A stretch of DNA of 47,361 bases from contig JASHOH010000214.1 in NCBI GenBank assembly GCA_030041215.1, positions 1 to 47,361 on the forward strand. The letters are read 5' to 3'. Shown here one piece after another: positions 9,301 through 17,056 of this stretch. The stretch's first letter is position 1. Every line of letters begins with the position of its first letter. The position numbers and the translations under genes are program-made. This DNA comes from Candidatus Sulfotelmatobacter sp. (lineage in GTDB: Bacteria; Acidobacteriota; Terriglobia; Terriglobales; Acidobacteriaceae). The notes beneath the pieces were generated by a model. That model ran no database searches and was not told where the DNA came from. It saw only the letters and a program-made list of their open reading frames with translations.

Positions 9301-9908
9301 TTGCCGGCAACTTTGTGCAGCTTGATGTTGTGATAGCCCTGATCGGAAAGCTGTTCGGCGGGAATTTTCAGCTTGGCGTTGATTTTGTCGATAACGGCAC
9401 CCGTGCCGCCGGCGCACTTGTCATTCATCGATGGGATTTTCTTCTTGCGCCCGGTTTCGTCGTCGTCTTTGAAGACGATGATTTTGGCGTCCTGACCGCC
9501 GAGTTCGATTACCGAATAGACTTCTGGATGCAGCTTCTCGACGGCTAGCGAAACTGCCGTGACTTCCTGTACGAATTTCGCGCCGATTTGGTCGGCGATT
9601 CCCGTTCCGCCTGAGCCTGTCAAAAACATACGGGTGTTGTGGCGGTTGATGCCGACTTCGGCCTCCATCCGCTTCAGAAAATCCAGCGTCTTTTCCGGCT
9701 GCTTAGTTTCGTGGCGCTGATAGTCCTGCCAGAGGACTTTGTCAGAGGCGGCATCGACCGCGACGGCCTTGACAGTCGTCGAGCCGACATCGAGGCCTAC
9801 GAGGAACTCGGTCTTGTGATCATGGGGCTTTTGCGCGTGCCGAATATGCTGGATAGTCGGCTCGGCGGGAGCGATTTGAATCAGTGCTGGGCCCTTATGG
9901 TCGTGCAT
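6315..9908 (-). CDS. double-ASKHA acyl-CoA dehydratase activase, BadF/BadG/HgdC family, fused to DUF2229
   Basis: The 1197-residue protein holds two ASKHA ATPase domains of the 2-hydroxyacyl-CoA dehydratase activator type. Domain 1 (about 35-315) has GLDVGSTTVK, the LGGQDAK motif, and the cluster cysteines Cys165 (KCAGGTG) and Cys204 (KCGVFAE). Domain 2 (about 380-650) has GIDGGSTSTK, VGGQDIK, Cys507 and Cys546. A C-x2-C-x3-C motif follows at 680-687. Residues about 800-1000 resemble DUF2229/COG3580, and about 1020-1150 resemble COG3581 (GRPYHHDPGLN, SFKCGHD). A charged coiled tail ends it. In the family, two ATPase halves share one 4Fe-4S cluster and drive low-potential electrons into a dehydratase or reductase; here both halves appear to be in one chain. 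The ATG at 9908 fits AAGGAA upstream better than the TTG at 9911. Confidence 0.88.
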   Translation of the reverse strand: MHDHKGPALIQIAPAEPTIQHIRHAQKPHDHKTEFLVGLDVGSTTVKAVAVDAASDKVLWQDYQRHETKQPEKTLDFLKRMEAEVGINRHNTRMFLTGSGGTGIADQIGAKFVQEVTAVSLAVEKLHPEVYSVIELGGQDAKIIVFKDDDETGRKKKIPSMNDKCAGGTGAVIDKINAKLKIPAEQLSDQGYHNIKLHKVAGKCGVFAETDINSLQKVGTPGNELMASLFEAIVLQNLSVLTRGNTLRPHVLLLGGPNSFIRGMREAWQANIPRMWQERKVQIPDGAKPEDLIKVPQNAQYFAALGAIEFGRAEDDCIGCYVGYEKLVHYIDYGRTEEKAKSGGKGLVDDPKELDVFKEAYKRKKFTPAVFQSGSTVGGFIGIDGGSTSTKAVLLDENGDILCKSYQLSNGNPIQDTIDMFENLRGQVESQNAKLEVLGVATTGYAKDILKDVLKADVALVETVAHTESALKFYEDPHVIVDVGGQDIKIIILHNGRVKDFKLNTQCSAGNGYFLQSTAEGFGLSVNQYADLAFSAQAMPVFGYGCAVFMQSDIVNFQRQGWRAEEILAGLAAVLPKNVFLYVASIPNLAALGSRFVLQGGTQNNLAVVKAEVDFIRNSFRAAGKTPEIIVHEHCGESGAIGAAQEALRLWRNGQQTTFVGLDAVRKIEYRTTRNEDTRCHFCKNDCLRTFIDIRTQPKNDLSFVPIQKVTKVPLMHGEQRLIIATCEKGTVEDVNEMKDIKAGLDAIRAQHPNFVDYASKEVFRPTNAKNVADPLPTKGWAGWRKGDKERRALMENRGKLRIGIPRVLNIYTYAPLFNAYFESLGVQPENIIYSDYTSSELYRAGASRGAIDPCFPAKIGISHVYNLIQEKHRKKPLNAIFFPMYDVLHSPLMKIVGANACPTVTATPETVKAAFTKENDVFAEHNVKYVDPVLNFSDRKLFAHQMLQAWQDVLGLSMEENDRACESGFQALKDYETSIRRRARQVLDQLEREDRIGIVMLGRPYHHDPGLNHEILDEFQKLGYPIFSQNTLPLDEDLLERLFGDEVRAGVISHPLDIGDAWKNSYSCSTNHKVWAAKFTARHPNLVALEISSFKCGHDAPIYGVIEGIIEQSGTPYFCFKDLDENKPSGSIRIRVETIDYFLRRYREEIIRKRKAEQDIEAQLAALEAQLREKFRPEMPQPAPEWEHEAQGMAAD

Positions 9909-9943
9909 CAAGTTCCTTTCGTCTCGTGAGAAAAAGAAAATCT

Positions 9944-10022
9944 TTCACCGCCGAGAGCGCCGGGTCCGCCGAGATGAATATTTATAAAGATGCTCGGTGA
10001 TCTCCGCGCGCTCGGCGGTGAA
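9944..10022. repeat. 79-bp inverted-repeat element between the activase genes
   Basis: Perfect 12-base terminal inverted repeats (TTCACCGCCGAG at 9944-9955 and CTCGGCGGTGAA at 10011-10022) enclose a purine-rich core with an AT-rich centre. The ends resemble the dispersed TTCACC-nCnGAG repeat seen again at 31671-31710. It fills most of the gap between the two activase-system genes and would fold in their shared transcript. Confidence 0.7.
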
Positions 10023-10029
10023 TGCCTTT

Positions 10030-11823
10030 TTAGTCGCCTGACATCGCCGGAGCGGCCTCGCCCACGCGCACGCGCGACTTCTTCCAGAACCGCGTGTCTT
10101 TGTCGATCCTGTCGCTGACGTGCAGAATGAACTGCGCCGCGGTTCCGGCAACTCCCTCGCGATGCGGCACGTGATAGAAAGGCCGCTTCAGCTCGGGATG
10201 TTCGTCGATGTATTCGCGAATCTCGGCCATGCTCTTGCCGGTCGATTTCAGGCATTCTTCGAATTCTGTCTTGGCCTTGACCTTGGCCTCGCCCAGCGCC
10301 ATCTGCACGCGGCTGTGGGCGTTGACTTCACCTTCGCCGGAAGTTTCGATCGGCAGGAAGATCATGTCTTTGAACTTGTTGATGACCGCCGATTGCACGC
10401 CATCCGACTGCGATGACGGCATGCAGCCAAATGGCTTCAGCGCCAGCACCATGTGACAGAGCTTGTGAACGGTGTAGTAGACGTTCTTGCCGACTTCGAG
10501 GTGTCCTTCGCCGCCACGGGCGAACTGGTTGTAGAACGGATGCGCCAATTCAGCAAGCTCGGTCTGCGGGGCAAGATGGTGCGTAATTCCGCCCAAATTC
10601 TTGATCGTGCGGTGATAAAAGAAATTCCACATGCGTTCCCCCGCGCCAATTCCCCATAGCTTCTTGTGCAGGCCGATGTAGTTGGCGAAGTGCTTCTTGA
10701 ACTCATACCACTCCGGGTTGCGATGCGGACGATTCACCGGCCACTTCGCAATCGCGTGTGCTTTCGCCTGATACATCAGGTACGCGACCCAGGTCGCAAT
10801 CGGCTCGACCAGCACCTGCGCGCCCTCACGTTCCAGGAACTCGAACATGTGGAAGTTGCCGTCGCCTTCGGTGATCTGTGCCCAGAATTCGCCGGTGATC
10901 TTCACCAGGGGCTTCACGCGGGTGCGGTCGACTTCGATTGAGTCGATCTTTTCGCGGGCGGCCTTCAGCGCATTCAGATAATCCTTACCCCACATGTGCT
11001 CATGCCATTTGCCGAACACATTGAACGTGTTGCGCAGAATCTTGTTGCTCTTAACTTTCGGCTTCAGCCAGTTGGGAGCGCTCTGTTCAATCTCGAACGG
11101 CTTGCGATTTTTGAGATCCTCGCAAAGTCCATCCACCATTTCGTGGAATACGCGATCGGTCTCGCCCTTATTCGCCTCGTACGGACGAATCTGATAGATC
11201 AAGTCGTTGATAACGTCGCCCAGGTGCATGGCATTCAACATTCCAAAGCCGAAGTCGATCGTGAATTTCAATCCCGGTTCACCCGAGGCCGCCTTGATGC
11301 CGTCACTGTCTTTGAACAGCAGCACGCGGAAGCCGTCGAAGCCGGCGTTCTTCAGCGCGAAGCGATACTCGGCCTCGTACATGCCGAAGCGGCAGGGACC
11401 GCAGGAGCCGGCCGTGAAGAAGACGTAGTTGTTCAGAATCTCGTCGCGCGACAATCCCTCTTTTTCGAGGAACTGCAAATACTGCACCAGATTGCCGACG
11501 GTAAAGTACGTCGGATTGCACTGCCCATTGTTGCCGAATTCTTTGCCAGTCTGGAATCCCGCGACGTTCGGCACCGGCAGCTTCTCGCAGCGGTAGCCGC
11601 AGCCTTGGAAGACAGCACGAATCAGGTCTTCGTGCTTCCAGGTGAAGCCGCCGAACAGAATAGTCGTGTGCGGCCTCTGCTCCGCGGTGAACGCCCGCTC
11701 AACGGGACGATGAAAATGTGCGGGCTTATCGAGTCCGGCTATTTTGCGCAGGCGCGCGCGCTCGGCTTCAAGGCGCTGCTTGATTTCGGCTTCGTTTTCA
11801 ATCTGGATGAGATTCGTCGCCAT
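10030..11823 (-). CDS. acyl-CoA dehydratase activase-related protein, HgdB/COG3581-like partner
   Basis: The 597-residue protein matches, by eye, the COG3581 group of proteins that accompany or are fused to dehydratase activases. Candidate cluster ligands are conserved-looking cysteines in NNGQCNPTYF, GSCGPCRFGMYE, HKLCHMV and KPFGCMPSSQSDG. The KPFGCMPS segment followed by polar residues resembles the cluster-binding loop of dehydratase subunits. It is the first gene of the unit, 121 bases ahead of the activase, with a strong ribosome site (GGAGGA, 7 bases). The likely role is acceptor of electrons from the ATP-driven activase; the chemical substrate cannot be read from the sequence. Confidence 0.82.
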   Translation of the reverse strand: MATNLIQIENEAEIKQRLEAERARLRKIAGLDKPAHFHRPVERAFTAEQRPHTTILFGGFTWKHEDLIRAVFQGCGYRCEKLPVPNVAGFQTGKEFGNNGQCNPTYFTVGNLVQYLQFLEKEGLSRDEILNNYVFFTAGSCGPCRFGMYEAEYRFALKNAGFDGFRVLLFKDSDGIKAASGEPGLKFTIDFGFGMLNAMHLGDVINDLIYQIRPYEANKGETDRVFHEMVDGLCEDLKNRKPFEIEQSAPNWLKPKVKSNKILRNTFNVFGKWHEHMWGKDYLNALKAAREKIDSIEVDRTRVKPLVKITGEFWAQITEGDGNFHMFEFLEREGAQVLVEPIATWVAYLMYQAKAHAIAKWPVNRPHRNPEWYEFKKHFANYIGLHKKLWGIGAGERMWNFFYHRTIKNLGGITHHLAPQTELAELAHPFYNQFARGGEGHLEVGKNVYYTVHKLCHMVLALKPFGCMPSSQSDGVQSAVINKFKDMIFLPIETSGEGEVNAHSRVQMALGEAKVKAKTEFEECLKSTGKSMAEIREYIDEHPELKRPFYHVPHREGVAGTAAQFILHVSDRIDKDTRFWKKSRVRVGEAAPAMSGD

Positions 11824-12428
11824 ATCATCTTCCTCCGGCGGTGGGTGGGACTGCGAACAGGATTGTTAAACGTAAGTTAGAGTTCAGCGGCAGAAAAGGG
11901 TTGCGAAATTTAACAGGAGATCGACGAGGCAGGGCAGAGGTAATGCAAGCGTGAGTGGGAATACAGCCGACAGCGAACTTCGCACAGGACCGCATTCAAA
12001 CTCCAAGACGTGGATGGGGGCCAAATCTTGCGCCTGCGGAACTCGTGCTTACGCACTCCACAGACTAGCGCAAAAGAACTCTCCGCCATTCGAGATGAAC
12101 AGCTAGGGAGGCAATTGCCTCAATTAATATTTATATTCCCCAGACAGCTGACCTGCAATAAAGCTTTAGATTTGTCTCTTGTAGCAGAAAGGGCGGGTCG
12201 GATTCAAGGTGTGTGTGGAATTTTTTAACTAAGACGCATCGAGACTCAGGCGCGATTTCCTGAATAGAGACTCATACGAGCGTAAGACCGACCGGGGAAA
12301 GCCGTGAGACAAGGGCCTTGCACTCAAATTCACCATGCCTATCGCGAATGGAACGGTCTTCGTCCCAACGGGCGGCGAAGTTAACAACTATGAATTGCTT
12401 AACCAAACAGCAGTGCGTGTCTGAACCA
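11824..12428. other. 605-base gene-free interval with operator-like palindromes
   Basis: No frame here has both a ribosome site and convincing composition; a 72-codon plus-strand frame at 12010-12228 looks like chance. A perfect 14-base palindrome, GAGGCAATTGCCTC, lies at 12108-12121 and a 10-base one, TAAAGCTTTA, at 12159-12168, in a stretch richer in A and T than its surroundings. The interval must hold the promoter of the activase unit, and the first palindrome could be an operator. No promoter boxes can be assigned with confidence. Confidence 0.4.
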
Positions 12429-12779
12429 TCAGCGTGAATGATTCACTCCGGCTTGCGCGTCGGGCCGGCGCTTTACAACTTTCTTTTGGCGCTTGGCCTC
12501 ATCGTCCTCACGGGAAGTAATTCCCTGGGCAGGGCGTTTGGGAACACGCGTCGAGATCGGTCCTTCGTGTGCTTCGACTTCCGGTTCCGTTCGGTGGCGT
12601 AACGTTCGCGTCTGCACCTCGCGCGGACTTCGATTCATTCCAGTCTCCGCTCCCTCCATTCTGCTGTAGAGCTCTTCGTCGGCGTCGGCCTCGTAGACCT
12701 CTTCTCCGGCATCAAGATCGGTCTGTTCAGGTTCGGTGTCTTGCTGAGTGTTTGTGTGGGGCGATTTTTGTTTCGTCAT
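12429..12779 (-). CDS. small charged, probably disordered protein
   Basis: The 116-residue protein is almost wholly polar: an acidic N-terminal half (EPEQTDLDAGEEVYEADADE) and a basic C-terminal tail (RQKKVVKRRPDA). There is no signal peptide, membrane span or cysteine, so it is likely an intrinsically disordered cytoplasmic protein. I recognise no family. The start at 12779 is chosen over in-frame codons further upstream because CAGGAGA lies about 8 bases before it and the codons upstream read as leader. It diverges from scoA with about 170 bases between the starts. Confidence 0.6.
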   Translation of the reverse strand: MTKQKSPHTNTQQDTEPEQTDLDAGEEVYEADADEELYSRMEGAETGMNRSPREVQTRTLRHRTEPEVEAHEGPISTRVPKRPAQGITSREDDEAKRQKKVVKRRPDAQAGVNHSR

Positions 12780-12952
12780 GAAAAAGTCTCCTGAAATTAG
12801 CTGCAGCTGCAACCGGTCGTTGCTACGCGGCGTGGCCGATTTGGGCACAAGGTCAAGATATACCGCCGAAGTGCAAACGTAAAAGATCTGAATTGCTCTG
12901 GATTGCCATCAACGGCTGCGGGTATCATACGGACGCACGAGGAAAATCCACG

Positions 12953-13651
12953 ATGAACAAAGTTGTAGCCAACGCCGACAAAGCGATCGCGGATATTGTC
13001 GATGGGTCGGTGATCATGATAGGCGGGTTCGGGCTATGTGGAATTCCGGAGAACCTGATTCGCGCCCTCGCGCGCAAAGGCTCGAAGAACCTGACCACGA
13101 TCAGCAACAATGCGGGCGTGGACGGGCAAGGTCTGGGCGTGCTGCTGGCCGCGGGACAGATTCGCCGGCACATTGGAACGTATGTCGGCGAGAACAAGTT
13201 GTTGGAGTCGATGGTGCTCTCCGGCCAGGTCCAGCTCGATCTCGTGCCGCAGGGAACTTTTGCCGAGCGGATTCGCGCCGGCGGTGCAGGTATCCCGGCG
13301 TTTTTTACGCCGACGGGAGTCGGCACTATTGTTGCCGATGGCAAAGAGACGCGCGAATTCGATGGCCGCCGTTACGTGATGGAACGCTGGCTTAAAGCTG
13401 ATTTCGCGCTGGTGAAGGCGTGGAAGGGCGATCGCATGGGCAATCTGGTTTATCGCAAGACAGCGCGGAATTTTAACCCCATCATGGCGACCGCGGCGAA
13501 AGTTACCATCGCCGAAGTCGAGCATCTTGTTGAACCCGGAGAACTCGACCCCGACATGGTGCATACGCCTTCCGTTTACGTGAAGCGAATTTTCCAGGGC
13601 GAAGTGTACGAGAAAAGAATCGAGAAGCGGACGGTGAGGAAAGCTGGATAG
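12953..13651 (+). CDS. scoA: succinyl-CoA:3-oxoacid CoA-transferase subunit A
   Basis: The 232-residue protein has the glycine-rich CoA-transferase family I start ([17 protein letters not shown]), the SNNAG segment, the GTYVGENK and [22 protein letters not shown] motifs, and [19 protein letters not shown], all typical of subunit A of SCOT. With subunit B it moves CoA from succinyl-CoA to acetoacetate, allowing ketone-body and acetoacetate use in the cytoplasm. The ATG at 12953 is preceded by GAGGAAAA; the longer frame from 12893 adds a non-homologous leader. Subunit B follows after a 122-base interval made up of a tandem-repeat element, an unusual spacing for a pair normally a few bases apart. 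Confidence 0.92.
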   Translation: MNKVVANADKAIADIVDGSVIMIGGFGLCGIPENLIRALARKGSKNLTTISNNAGVDGQGLGVLLAAGQIRRHIGTYVGENKLLESMVLSGQVQLDLVPQGTFAERIRAGGAGIPAFFTPTGVGTIVADGKETREFDGRRYVMERWLKADFALVKAWKGDRMGNLVYRKTARNFNPIMATAAKVTIAEVEHLVEPGELDPDMVHTPSVYVKRIFQGEVYEKRIEKRTVRKAG

Positions 13652-13773
13652 TCCTGAGTTGCGAGTCTCGAGCCGTGAGTCCCGAGTCGCGAGTACCCGG
13701 TACTCAGAAGCGTGATACAAGCATTTTGGTTGAAGATGAAGCTTCAGCATTGCGAACGACTAACGACCAACCT
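13652..13773 (+). repeat. heptad tandem-repeat element, copy 1, filling scoA-scoB
   Basis: From the base after the scoA stop to the base before the scoB start, the interval is built of degenerate 7-base units. First come about six GAGTNNC units (13659-13700), then a GTACCCGGTACTCAGAA block, a less regular middle, and a terminal GAACGACTAACGACC block. Read in the direction of transcription it matches the element at 25828-25955 in block order and length (122 and 128 bases). No ribosome site precedes scoB. Confidence 0.75.
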
Positions 13774-14454
13774 ATGAACATGAACAAGGCCGGCAAAGAC
13801 ATCGACAAACGCGAACGCATCGTGAAGCGCATTGCCCGCGAATTGCGGGATGGTTTCTACGTCAACCTTGGCATCGGCATGCCCACGCTGATTTCGAATT
13901 ACGTTCCAGAAGGCATGGAAGTAATTCTGCAATCGGAGAACGGCATGCTGGGCATCGGTCCGTATCCCATCGAAGGGCAGGAAGACGCCGACCTGATTAA
14001 TGCCGGCAAGGAAACCGTCACTGAGATGGCTGGCACGTCGTATTTTTCCAGTGCCGATTCTTTTGCCATGATTCGTGGCGCGCACGTCGACCTCAGTGTG
14101 CTGGGGGCGATGGAGGTTGACGAGAAGGGTAATCTCGCCAATTGGATGATTCCAGGCAAAATGGTCAAAGGCATGGGCGGCGCGATGGACCTGGTCGCCG
14201 GCGCGCGCCGCGTGATCATTGCCATGGAACATACCACGCGCGAAGGCGCCCCCAAGATTCTGAAGAAGTGCACGCTGCCGCTTACCGGCGTCGGCGTTGT
14301 CGACACGATCGTTACCGAGATGGCCTATATCCGCGTGACGAAAGATGGGCTGCTGCTTGAGGAAATTGCGCCGGGGCAGACAGCGGATGATGTGCAGCAG
14401 GCGACGGAAGCGAAATTGAACGTGAGCCCAAATCTGAAGACTATGGCAAGTTAG
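13774..14454 (+). CDS. scoB: succinyl-CoA:3-oxoacid CoA-transferase subunit B
   Basis: The 226-residue protein has the family I CoA-transferase B signature: [15 protein letters not shown], then QSENGMLG with Glu55 as the residue that forms the glutamyl-CoA thioester, and [28 protein letters not shown]. Length is normal for the subunit. It completes the enzyme with scoA. The start at 13774 (MNMNKAG) is chosen because homology begins soon after; the longer frame from 13675 is translated repeat sequence. ATGs at 13774 and 13780 are both possible and neither has a visible Shine-Dalgarno, since the repeat runs up to the start codon. Confidence 0.9.
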   Translation: MNMNKAGKDIDKRERIVKRIARELRDGFYVNLGIGMPTLISNYVPEGMEVILQSENGMLGIGPYPIEGQEDADLINAGKETVTEMAGTSYFSSADSFAMIRGAHVDLSVLGAMEVDEKGNLANWMIPGKMVKGMGGAMDLVAGARRVIIAMEHTTREGAPKILKKCTLPLTGVGVVDTIVTEMAYIRVTKDGLLLEEIAPGQTADDVQQATEAKLNVSPNLKTMAS

Positions 14455-14469
14455 GAAGCTGGTTTTCGC

Positions 14470-14676
14470 TTAGAGCCTGAACGGCGCGGCCAGCAGCCGA
14501 AACGGCAGTGTGATCGCCAGATAGATAATCTCCAGCACTCCCTTCACCGCTACTCCCACTATACGGAACGGCAGTAGCAGAAGCCAGACAAACGGATACG
14601 CGATCAACGCCAGCAGAGCCAGCGGCCAGCAGACGACGAAGAGCAAGCACCACAGAAGAAAGCTAAACATATGCAT
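14470..14676 (-). CDS. small hydrophobic membrane protein
   Basis: The 68-residue protein is nearly all hydrophobic, with probably two membrane spans (FSFLLWCLLFVVCWPLALLA and YPFVWLLLLPFRIVG) and a third amphipathic segment ending in a basic PFRL tail. AAGGA lies 4 bases before the ATG at 14676 and 10 before the ATG at 14670, so either may be used. No family is recognised. It converges on scoB with 15 bases between stops and diverges from the pseudogene at 14759. Confidence 0.6.
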   Translation of the reverse strand: MHMFSFLLWCLLFVVCWPLALLALIAYPFVWLLLLPFRIVGVAVKGVLEIIYLAITLPFRLLAAPFRL

Positions 14677-14758
14677 CTTTTCCTTGTCTTGTAGAGTCTA
14701 CGGTAGGAAGCGAAGAAAAGTTCCGCTTTCATTCAAACACCCAATTCAAGGAGGACGC

Positions 14759-15603
14759 ATGCCACGTGACTACTCTTTCGGGCTGAGCTTAGGGCGACGG
14801 CAATGGCTAAAACTGTGGTGGCGCGTGTCCATACCCGATCCCGTGGCTCGACAAGAACGGCAATCACAATCAGCCGGCGGGACCGAACGTCGAGCTTTCG
14901 AGCATCTATCATTTTCAGGGAAAGCTCGGGCGCTGCAGTGGCTTCCATGGCATGGGGACGGACAATAAAGGCAACCGGCTTGCTTGGGGTACCGGCACCA
15001 CCGACTACAGCTACATGGGGGGCGAATATTGGGCCGCGCGGCAAGCACACGAGGCAATTTTCGCTCCGTCGAAAGTCGCGCGGTAACCCGTTTGGAATCA
15101 ATGAGCCTTAGAAAAGCGCTCTTTCATCCCTATGGGTGGGCCGCAGGCCCATGGGAACTCATACCTGATTGACGGTTTTCAAGGGACCGGCGGTCCCGGC
15201 GAACCAGATTCACGACTTTCATTCGCCCATTTCACCCGAAGGCCTTTACTGGGTCACTCCGGTGCCCCCGAGCGGGCTGACGTTCAGCGCTGACGATGGA
15301 ACTGCTGTGCTGCAGATGAGCAATCTTCCGATAATTGACCAGCCGCACCGGCCCGCCGTGGATGCGGAAACAACTCCGGCGTTTCTCGATTTCAAGCTCG
15401 TATTCAGATCGACGGACGAACCGGTGAAGTATGAAGATCCGACACGGCAGTACCGCTTCATAGGACATAAAGCCGATGCACAGCTCGAGGCGACAGTTCG
15501 AGTGCCTTCGATCGATTTCACGTTTAAGACCGATCCTTTGGAAAGTTCACGCTGCGATTTCGCGGTGATGGGGATGGAAGTGAACGGAAAGTATTATTCG
15601 TAG
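14759..15603 (+). pseudogene. frameshifted remnant of an unidentified gene
   Basis: An excellent ribosome site (AAGGAGG) precedes an ATG at 14759, but its frame (MPRDYSFGLSLGRRQWLK) quickly loses protein-like character. From about 14826 to a stop at 15084 another frame reads convincingly (PYPIPWLDKNGNHNQ, GFHGMGTDNKGNR, YSYMGGEYWAAR). From about 15169 to 15603 a third frame reads convincingly (SPISPEGLYWVTPVP, YEDPTRQYRFIGH, CDFAVMGMEVNGKYY). The pieces look like one ~280-residue protein broken by at least two frameshifts and a damaged middle. Alternatives are assembly error, or a separate small gene starting at the TTG at 15169 (144 codons). I do not recognise the family. The end overlaps the convergent permease gene by 10 bases. 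Confidence 0.6.
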
Positions 15604-16931
15604 CGCAACGCTTCTGCGGGCAAAGTTCTTCCTGCCGACCAGGAGGGATACAGCGTGGCCACAAAGGAAACTCCAATCGCCACCAGCGCCACCAGTGCGC
15701 CATCGATCAACCTGGGCGCGAACGGGACGTAATCGATCGAATAGACCTCAGGCGAGAGCGAAATCATGTGATAGCGCCCGCCGGCATACGAAATCGCATA
15801 GCCCAGCACTAGGCCGATCGCCGTGCCGATCACGCCGATCAGCACTCCCTGTGCCATAAAAATATTCCGCACTTGTGAAGTCTTTGTTCCCATCGACATG
15901 AGCACGGCAATGTCTTTAGTCTTTTCCATGACCATCATGATCAGGGAAATCAGGATGTTCAATGCTGCCACAAAGACGATCAATCCAATCGTGATGAACG
16001 TGACCAGCCGTTCCAGGCGAAGGGCGTGGAACAGAGCCTTGTTCTGCTCCATCCAGTTGGTGGCCATGAAGCCCTTACCCGCCGCGTCTTCCAACTCGCG
16101 TGATACCTGATCGGCCTTGTAGATGTCGTCGATCCTGAACTCAATCACCGAGATCAGATCGCCCAGCCCAAACAGGCGCTGCGCATCCGAAAGACGCGTA
16201 AGCGCCCAGGATGAGTCGTAATCGTAAAATCCTGAGTTGAATATTCCTGCCACGCGAAAGCGGCTGTATTTCGGCACCATTCCGAACGGGGTCAATTCCC
16301 CCTGCGGACTTGTCACAAGCACGACTGAACCAACCGTCGCTCCCAGATTTTCGGCCATGTCGCGACCGAGAATAATCGGAGGCATGGCGGCCACACGAGC
16401 CTCGACTCCGGCGAGCAAGTCGGGAGATTCGAAAGAGGTGCCGTTTTGGTTGTCGCGGGGAGAATTATTCTGAGATGCGGATTCAGGCGCTGTTTGCTTC
16501 GGTGTTTCCTCTAGCGCAGCAGCCGATCCCTGAGTGATTGTGTTCAGCAGATCGCCAATCTTCCGCTCATCCCCGGGAATCATGCCCTTGAGCACAGCGC
16601 CACGCGCACGTGGCCCACGCGAGATCAGAACCTGCTCAAAGATCGCTGGCGCATCAGCCACGACGTGGGGTTGTTTAGCCAGCTGGGCGAGCAGCGACCG
16701 CCAGTCCTTGATGCCATCGTCCGCAATGCGCAACAAGCTGATGTGCGAGGTCGATCCGATCAGCCGCTCCTGCAAATCCTGGCGAAAGCCGTTGTTGATG
16801 GCCAGAGCGATGATTAGCGAGGCCACTCCCGCCGCAACTCCGGCGATTGAGATGGCTGTGATGATGCCGATGAAGGCTTGGCGCCGTTTAGCGCGCAGGT
16901 AGCGGGTGGCGACGAAGAGTTCAAAACGCAT
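15594..16931 (-). CDS. LolC/LolE-type lipoprotein-releasing ABC permease
   Basis: The 445-residue inner-membrane protein starts with the MRFELFVATRYLRAKRRQAFIGIITAISI sequence typical of LolC/LolE: a cytoplasmic RYLRAKR motif, then the first membrane span (about 20-45). A large periplasmic MacB-like domain follows, then three spans at about 310-335, 360-390 and 400-430 (FtsX family). Such permeases work with LolD to release lipoproteins from the inner membrane for outer-membrane sorting. No LolD ATPase is in the window. The periplasmic domain contains a polar, Asn/Ser/Glu-rich insert (about 140-170, KQTAPESASQNN) that looks unstructured. A LolC against LolE call is not safe. Confidence 0.88.
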   Translation of the reverse strand: MRFELFVATRYLRAKRRQAFIGIITAISIAGVAAGVASLIIALAINNGFRQDLQERLIGSTSHISLLRIADDGIKDWRSLLAQLAKQPHVVADAPAIFEQVLISRGPRARGAVLKGMIPGDERKIGDLLNTITQGSAAALEETPKQTAPESASQNNSPRDNQNGTSFESPDLLAGVEARVAAMPPIILGRDMAENLGATVGSVVLVTSPQGELTPFGMVPKYSRFRVAGIFNSGFYDYDSSWALTRLSDAQRLFGLGDLISVIEFRIDDIYKADQVSRELEDAAGKGFMATNWMEQNKALFHALRLERLVTFITIGLIVFVAALNILISLIMMVMEKTKDIAVLMSMGTKTSQVRNIFMAQGVLIGVIGTAIGLVLGYAISYAGGRYHMISLSPEVYSIDYVPFAPRLIDGALVALVAIGVSFVATLYPSWSAGRTLPAEALRYE

Positions 16932-17056
16932 GAAGGTCAGGTCTGTTAGCCTCAGAAAATTTCAGACACTCAGAAATTATAAATAGCAGAGCCCGCCTAA
17001 TTGGGGCGGCATGCGGGCCACGCCATCTGCAGATTTTTATGGCACATTAGATTCTC

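Noticed and set aside
10996-11880. 294-codon plus-strand open frame
   Set aside because: It is antisense to the COG3581-like gene, whose motifs are clear; there is no ribosome site or recognisable domain.
12010-12228. 72-codon plus-strand frame in the large intergenic gap
   Set aside because: No ribosome site, atypical composition and no recognisable feature; treated as chance.
13659-13773. Possible CRISPR array or direct-repeat array
   Set aside because: The units are only 7 bases long, degenerate and contiguous, with no spacers and no cas genes in the window.
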